NCBI GenBank assembly: GCA_036557405.1
Contig: DATBHO010000106.1
Coordinates: 1-16,645, forward strand
Direction of reading: 5' to 3'
Source: TA-21 sp036557405
GTDB taxonomy: Archaea; Thermoproteota; Nitrososphaeria; Nitrososphaerales; Nitrososphaeraceae
DNA length: 16,645 nt
The position numbers and the translations under genes are program-made. Under the pieces are notes generated by a model. It was not told the DNA's origin, ran no database searches, and was given only the letters and a program-made list of their open reading frames with translations. Positions 15,136 through 16,645 of the stretch are shown in pieces (positions within the stretch are counted from its first letter, which is position 1; every line of letters starts with the position of its first letter).

Positions 15136-15414
15136 ATGGCTGATAAGATTAAGTGTTCCCATATTCTCGTAAAGAAACAAAGTGAAGCACTCTCTATTAT
15201 TGAAAGATTAGGAAAAGGTGAAAACTTTGATAAATTAGCAAAAGAACTGTCTATAGATAGGGGAAGTGGTAAGAAGGGAGGTGATCTAGGTTTTTTTGGA
15301 AGAGGACTGATGGTAAAACCTTTTGAAGTAGCATCATTCAAACTTGAAAAAAACCAAATCTCTGGACCTGTGAGGACAGAATTTGGCTATCATGTCATAA
15401 AAAGAACTGGTTGA
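15136..15414 (+). CDS. Parvulin-type peptidyl-prolyl cis-trans isomerase
   Basis: Single-domain parvulin (92 aa) that speeds cis-trans isomerisation of X-Pro bonds during folding. The conserved N-terminal CSHILVKK (7-14, with active-site H9), the GDLGFFGRGLMVKPFE segment, and the closing FGYHVIKR (83-90, H86) are the complete parvulin fold. From memory it closely resembles the thaumarchaeal parvulins CsPinA and NmPin, which also begin MADKIKCSHILVKK; that resemblance, together with the TATA spacing, decides the start at 15136 over the ATG at 15127. There is no signal peptide, although extracellular association has been described for NmPin. It converges on the small exported protein gene. Its nearest same-strand neighbour is rad50, 184 bp away. 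Confidence 0.92.
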   Translation: MADKIKCSHILVKKQSEALSIIERLGKGENFDKLAKELSIDRGSGKKGGDLGFFGRGLMVKPFEVASFKLEKNQISGPVRTEFGYHVIKRTG

Positions 15415-15430
15415 CTATGACTCTTGCTGA

Positions 15431-15457
15431 CAATCAATTTTGGATAAGGATTGATTG
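15431..15457. terminator. Inverted repeat between convergent genes
   Basis: CAATCAAT (15431-15438) and ATTGATTG (15450-15457) form an 8-bp perfect stem, extendable by two G-U pairs to leave a 7-nt loop. It lies in the 74-bp gap between the parvulin gene and the opposing exported-protein gene, so it could end transcription in both directions. No long T tract follows, which lowers confidence. Confidence 0.35.
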
Positions 15458-15488
15458 AGCCGCCTTGACAAGTTCCTTAACCTCTGGG

Positions 15489-15713
15489 TTAACTGGTAGA
15501 ATTTCCAGATTCACTAGCAGTATTGTTGGTAAAATTTAATGTTTCATTACTTGTAGTATTTCCAACCTTTATTGAATGGTCACTCATATTAATTACCATG
15601 CTGGGTGTCATATTCTGATTTTGAGCAATTGCTGAACCGGCGAAAATAAATGGAATTGCAACCAAGACTCCAATTATGAATACTCCGGATGTAATCGGAA
15701 AAACTAGCTTCAT
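15489..15713 (-). CDS. Small exported Asn/Thr/Ser-rich protein
   Basis: A 74-aa protein of unknown function. Residues 1-30 form a signal peptide or membrane anchor: K2, a long hydrophobic core (VFIIGVLVAIPFIFAG), and a possible cleavage site at AIA before QNQNM. The mature part is only about 44 residues and carries at least five N-glycosylation sequons (NMS, NTT, NET, NFT, NNT/NST types), like the CHRD protein tail. There are no cysteines. It starts with ATG at 15713, about 24 bp after a TATATAT element on the minus strand. It could be a small glycosylated cell-surface peptide. It is convergent with the parvulin gene. Confidence 0.65.
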   Translation of the reverse strand: MKLVFPITSGVFIIGVLVAIPFIFAGSAIAQNQNMTPSMVINMSDHSIKVGNTTSNETLNFTNNTASESGNSTS

Positions 15714-15731
15714 TAATTAGCTATTCTCTTG

Positions 15732-15742
15732 GGCATATATAG
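15732..15742 (-). promoter_or_regulatory. TATA box of the small exported protein gene
   Basis: CTATATATGCC on the minus strand lies about 24 bp before the ATG at 15713, consistent with a leaderless transcript. Confidence 0.45.
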
Positions 15743-15969
15743 GATTAACTCGCAGGATTCTTAATCTTGGAACTACCGCATAGCTTAACTATCTTTTTAA
15801 TAGCGTAAATACAGGAGAGTGAATCATTTCGAGGAAGCTTTGAATTTTAAAAAAAAATCATATCTTTTTTTTAAATTAGTGATAATTAATGGCTATCAAC
15901 AATAATTCTAACAATAATGATAAAGTATCCTCTTTTTTTAGAATTATTTGGAACTATAATTTATGTTTA

Positions 15970-15979
15970 GTTAATATAC
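15970..15979 (+). promoter_or_regulatory. TATA box of the Ig-like repeat protein gene
   Basis: GTTAATATAC is centred about 29 bp before the ATG at 16005, fitting a near-leaderless start for the exported protein at the right edge. Confidence 0.45.
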
Positions 15980-16004
15980 GTCACACTCAAGATACATTTA
16001 CGTA

Positions 16005-16645
16005 ATGATATTTTCTGGTATATCATACTCAGTGTTATACTTTGTGGTTTTCCTTTCTATTTTCTTATATGTAATTGGTGGGTTTCCCACATACTCTGGA
16101 CTTGATGATGTAAGCATTGCGTTTGGTCAAGTTAACGACGGACAGAAGATTAAAGATGAAAATAGTCTGAACACCACAATAATTTCAGCAATTGATGGCA
16201 ATAATATTATGATTGCTAACAATGGCAGCACCACTTCAAACTCGATGAAGTTTTCATTTTCAGGCACGGATAGTGATGGTGCAAAGGCCAATAGCTTTGA
16301 ATGCAGTATGGACGGTGGAGCCTTTGTTACCTGCATAAGTACTAACACTGTCAATGTTGCAGGTGGGTTGCATACGTTTAGTGTAAGATCCAAAGATAGT
16401 TCTGGAAATCAAGATTCGACTCCCGCATCTTTTAGATGGACTGTTGCTACTTCCACCCCACCACCAACTTCCACCCCACCACCAACTTCCAAAATTTCCG
16501 CAGTGGATGGTAACAATAACACTTTATCTGATAATGGATATAGTCAATCTGCATCCATTAGATTTACCTTTGGTAGTAACGCTACAGGGGGTGTTGGAGT
16601 ACATCACCACGAATGTAATATAGATAACTCCAAATATGTCACCTG
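16005..16645 (+). CDS. Exported Ig-like repeat protein, 3' end cut off by the window
   Basis: The frame runs open from ATG 16005 to the last base, giving 213 residues of a longer protein. A hydrophobic segment (about 5-30, YSVLYFVVFLSIFLYVIGG) acts as signal sequence or N-terminal anchor, although no basic residue precedes it. Two related modules follow. The first begins ISAIDGNN and runs through FSFSGTDSDG, FECSMDGGAFVTC, GGLHTFSVRSKDSSGNQD and ASFRWTV. The second begins ISAVDGNN and shows the matching HECNIDNSKYVTC at the edge. This Ig-like module, with its paired cysteines, is common in exported proteins of archaea and bacteria. A proline linker, STPPPTSTPPPTS, separates them. It is probably a surface or adhesin-like protein. 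Confidence 0.75.
   Translation, partial: MIFSGISYSVLYFVVFLSIFLYVIGGFPTYSGLDDVSIAFGQVNDGQKIKDENSLNTTIISAIDGNNIMIANNGSTTSNSMKFSFSGTDSDGAKANSFECSMDGGAFVTCISTNTVNVAGGLHTFSVRSKDSSGNQDSTPASFRWTVATSTPPPTSTPPPTSKISAVDGNNNTLSDNGYSQSASIRFTFGSNATGGVGVHHHECNIDNSKYVT
16449..16484 (+). repeat. Two perfect copies of an 18-bp linker repeat
   Basis: ACTTCCACCCCACCACCA at 16449-16466 is repeated exactly at 16467-16484, with ACTTCC starting a third copy. It encodes the proline linker (TSTPPP) between the two Ig-like modules, a typical slippage-prone hinge. Confidence 0.95.

Overview
The window looks like chromosomal DNA of a low-GC ammonia-oxidising archaeon (Thaumarchaeota/Nitrososphaerota). The evidence is the gene set: an archaeal RNA polymerase subunit L overlapping a TFS transcript-cleavage factor, PCNA, eukaryote-type ribosomal protein S25e, archaeal GatD, Mre11-Rad50, a family-5 uracil-DNA glycosylase, and a stand-alone parvulin that resembles, from memory, those of Cenarchaeum and Nitrosopumilus. 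The AT-rich base composition and the set of N-glycosylation-rich exported proteins (a CHRD protein and an Ig-like repeat protein) suggest a Nitrosocosmicus-like member of Nitrososphaerales, but that placement is inference. There is no IS element, prophage, CRISPR array, tRNA or rRNA. Genes are mostly single units with a TATA box about 25-28 bp before the start codon, the pattern of leaderless archaeal mRNAs.

Left part (1-4700): rps25e (+) converges on a minus-strand trio that reads asnS, then a 76-aa stand-alone Lrp/AsnC ligand-binding (RAM) domain, then gatD. The first and last of these supply Asn-tRNA and (with GatE, not in the window) Gln-tRNA. A Rieske [2Fe-2S] protein diverges from asnS.

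Central information-processing block (4800-7900): pcna lies downstream of the rpoL-tfs operon (4-bp overlap), all on the minus strand. A conserved-looking but unrecognised 173-aa gene diverges from rpoL and may share one bidirectional TATA box with it. A 48-aa small ORF and the UdgB uracil-DNA glycosylase follow.

Right part (8000-16645): an exported CHRD protein with five perfect 21-bp repeats; an 84-aa unknown protein on the opposite strand; lysC aspartate kinase; the mre11-rad50 repair operon (11-bp overlap) preceded by three TGTAAA motifs spaced exactly 10 bp; a parvulin isomerase; a small exported Asn/Thr-rich protein; and, running off the right edge, the start of an exported protein built of Ig-like modules.

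The most notable points are the heavy use of TTG starts (five genes where no ATG is possible without losing conserved residues), the phased repeats before mre11, the Asn-to-Ser change in the Mre11 GNHD motif, the possible shared TATA box of rpoL and its neighbour, and the fresh-looking repeat expansion in the CHRD protein. No complete undescribed multi-gene system is evident; the novelty candidates are single genes and sites.
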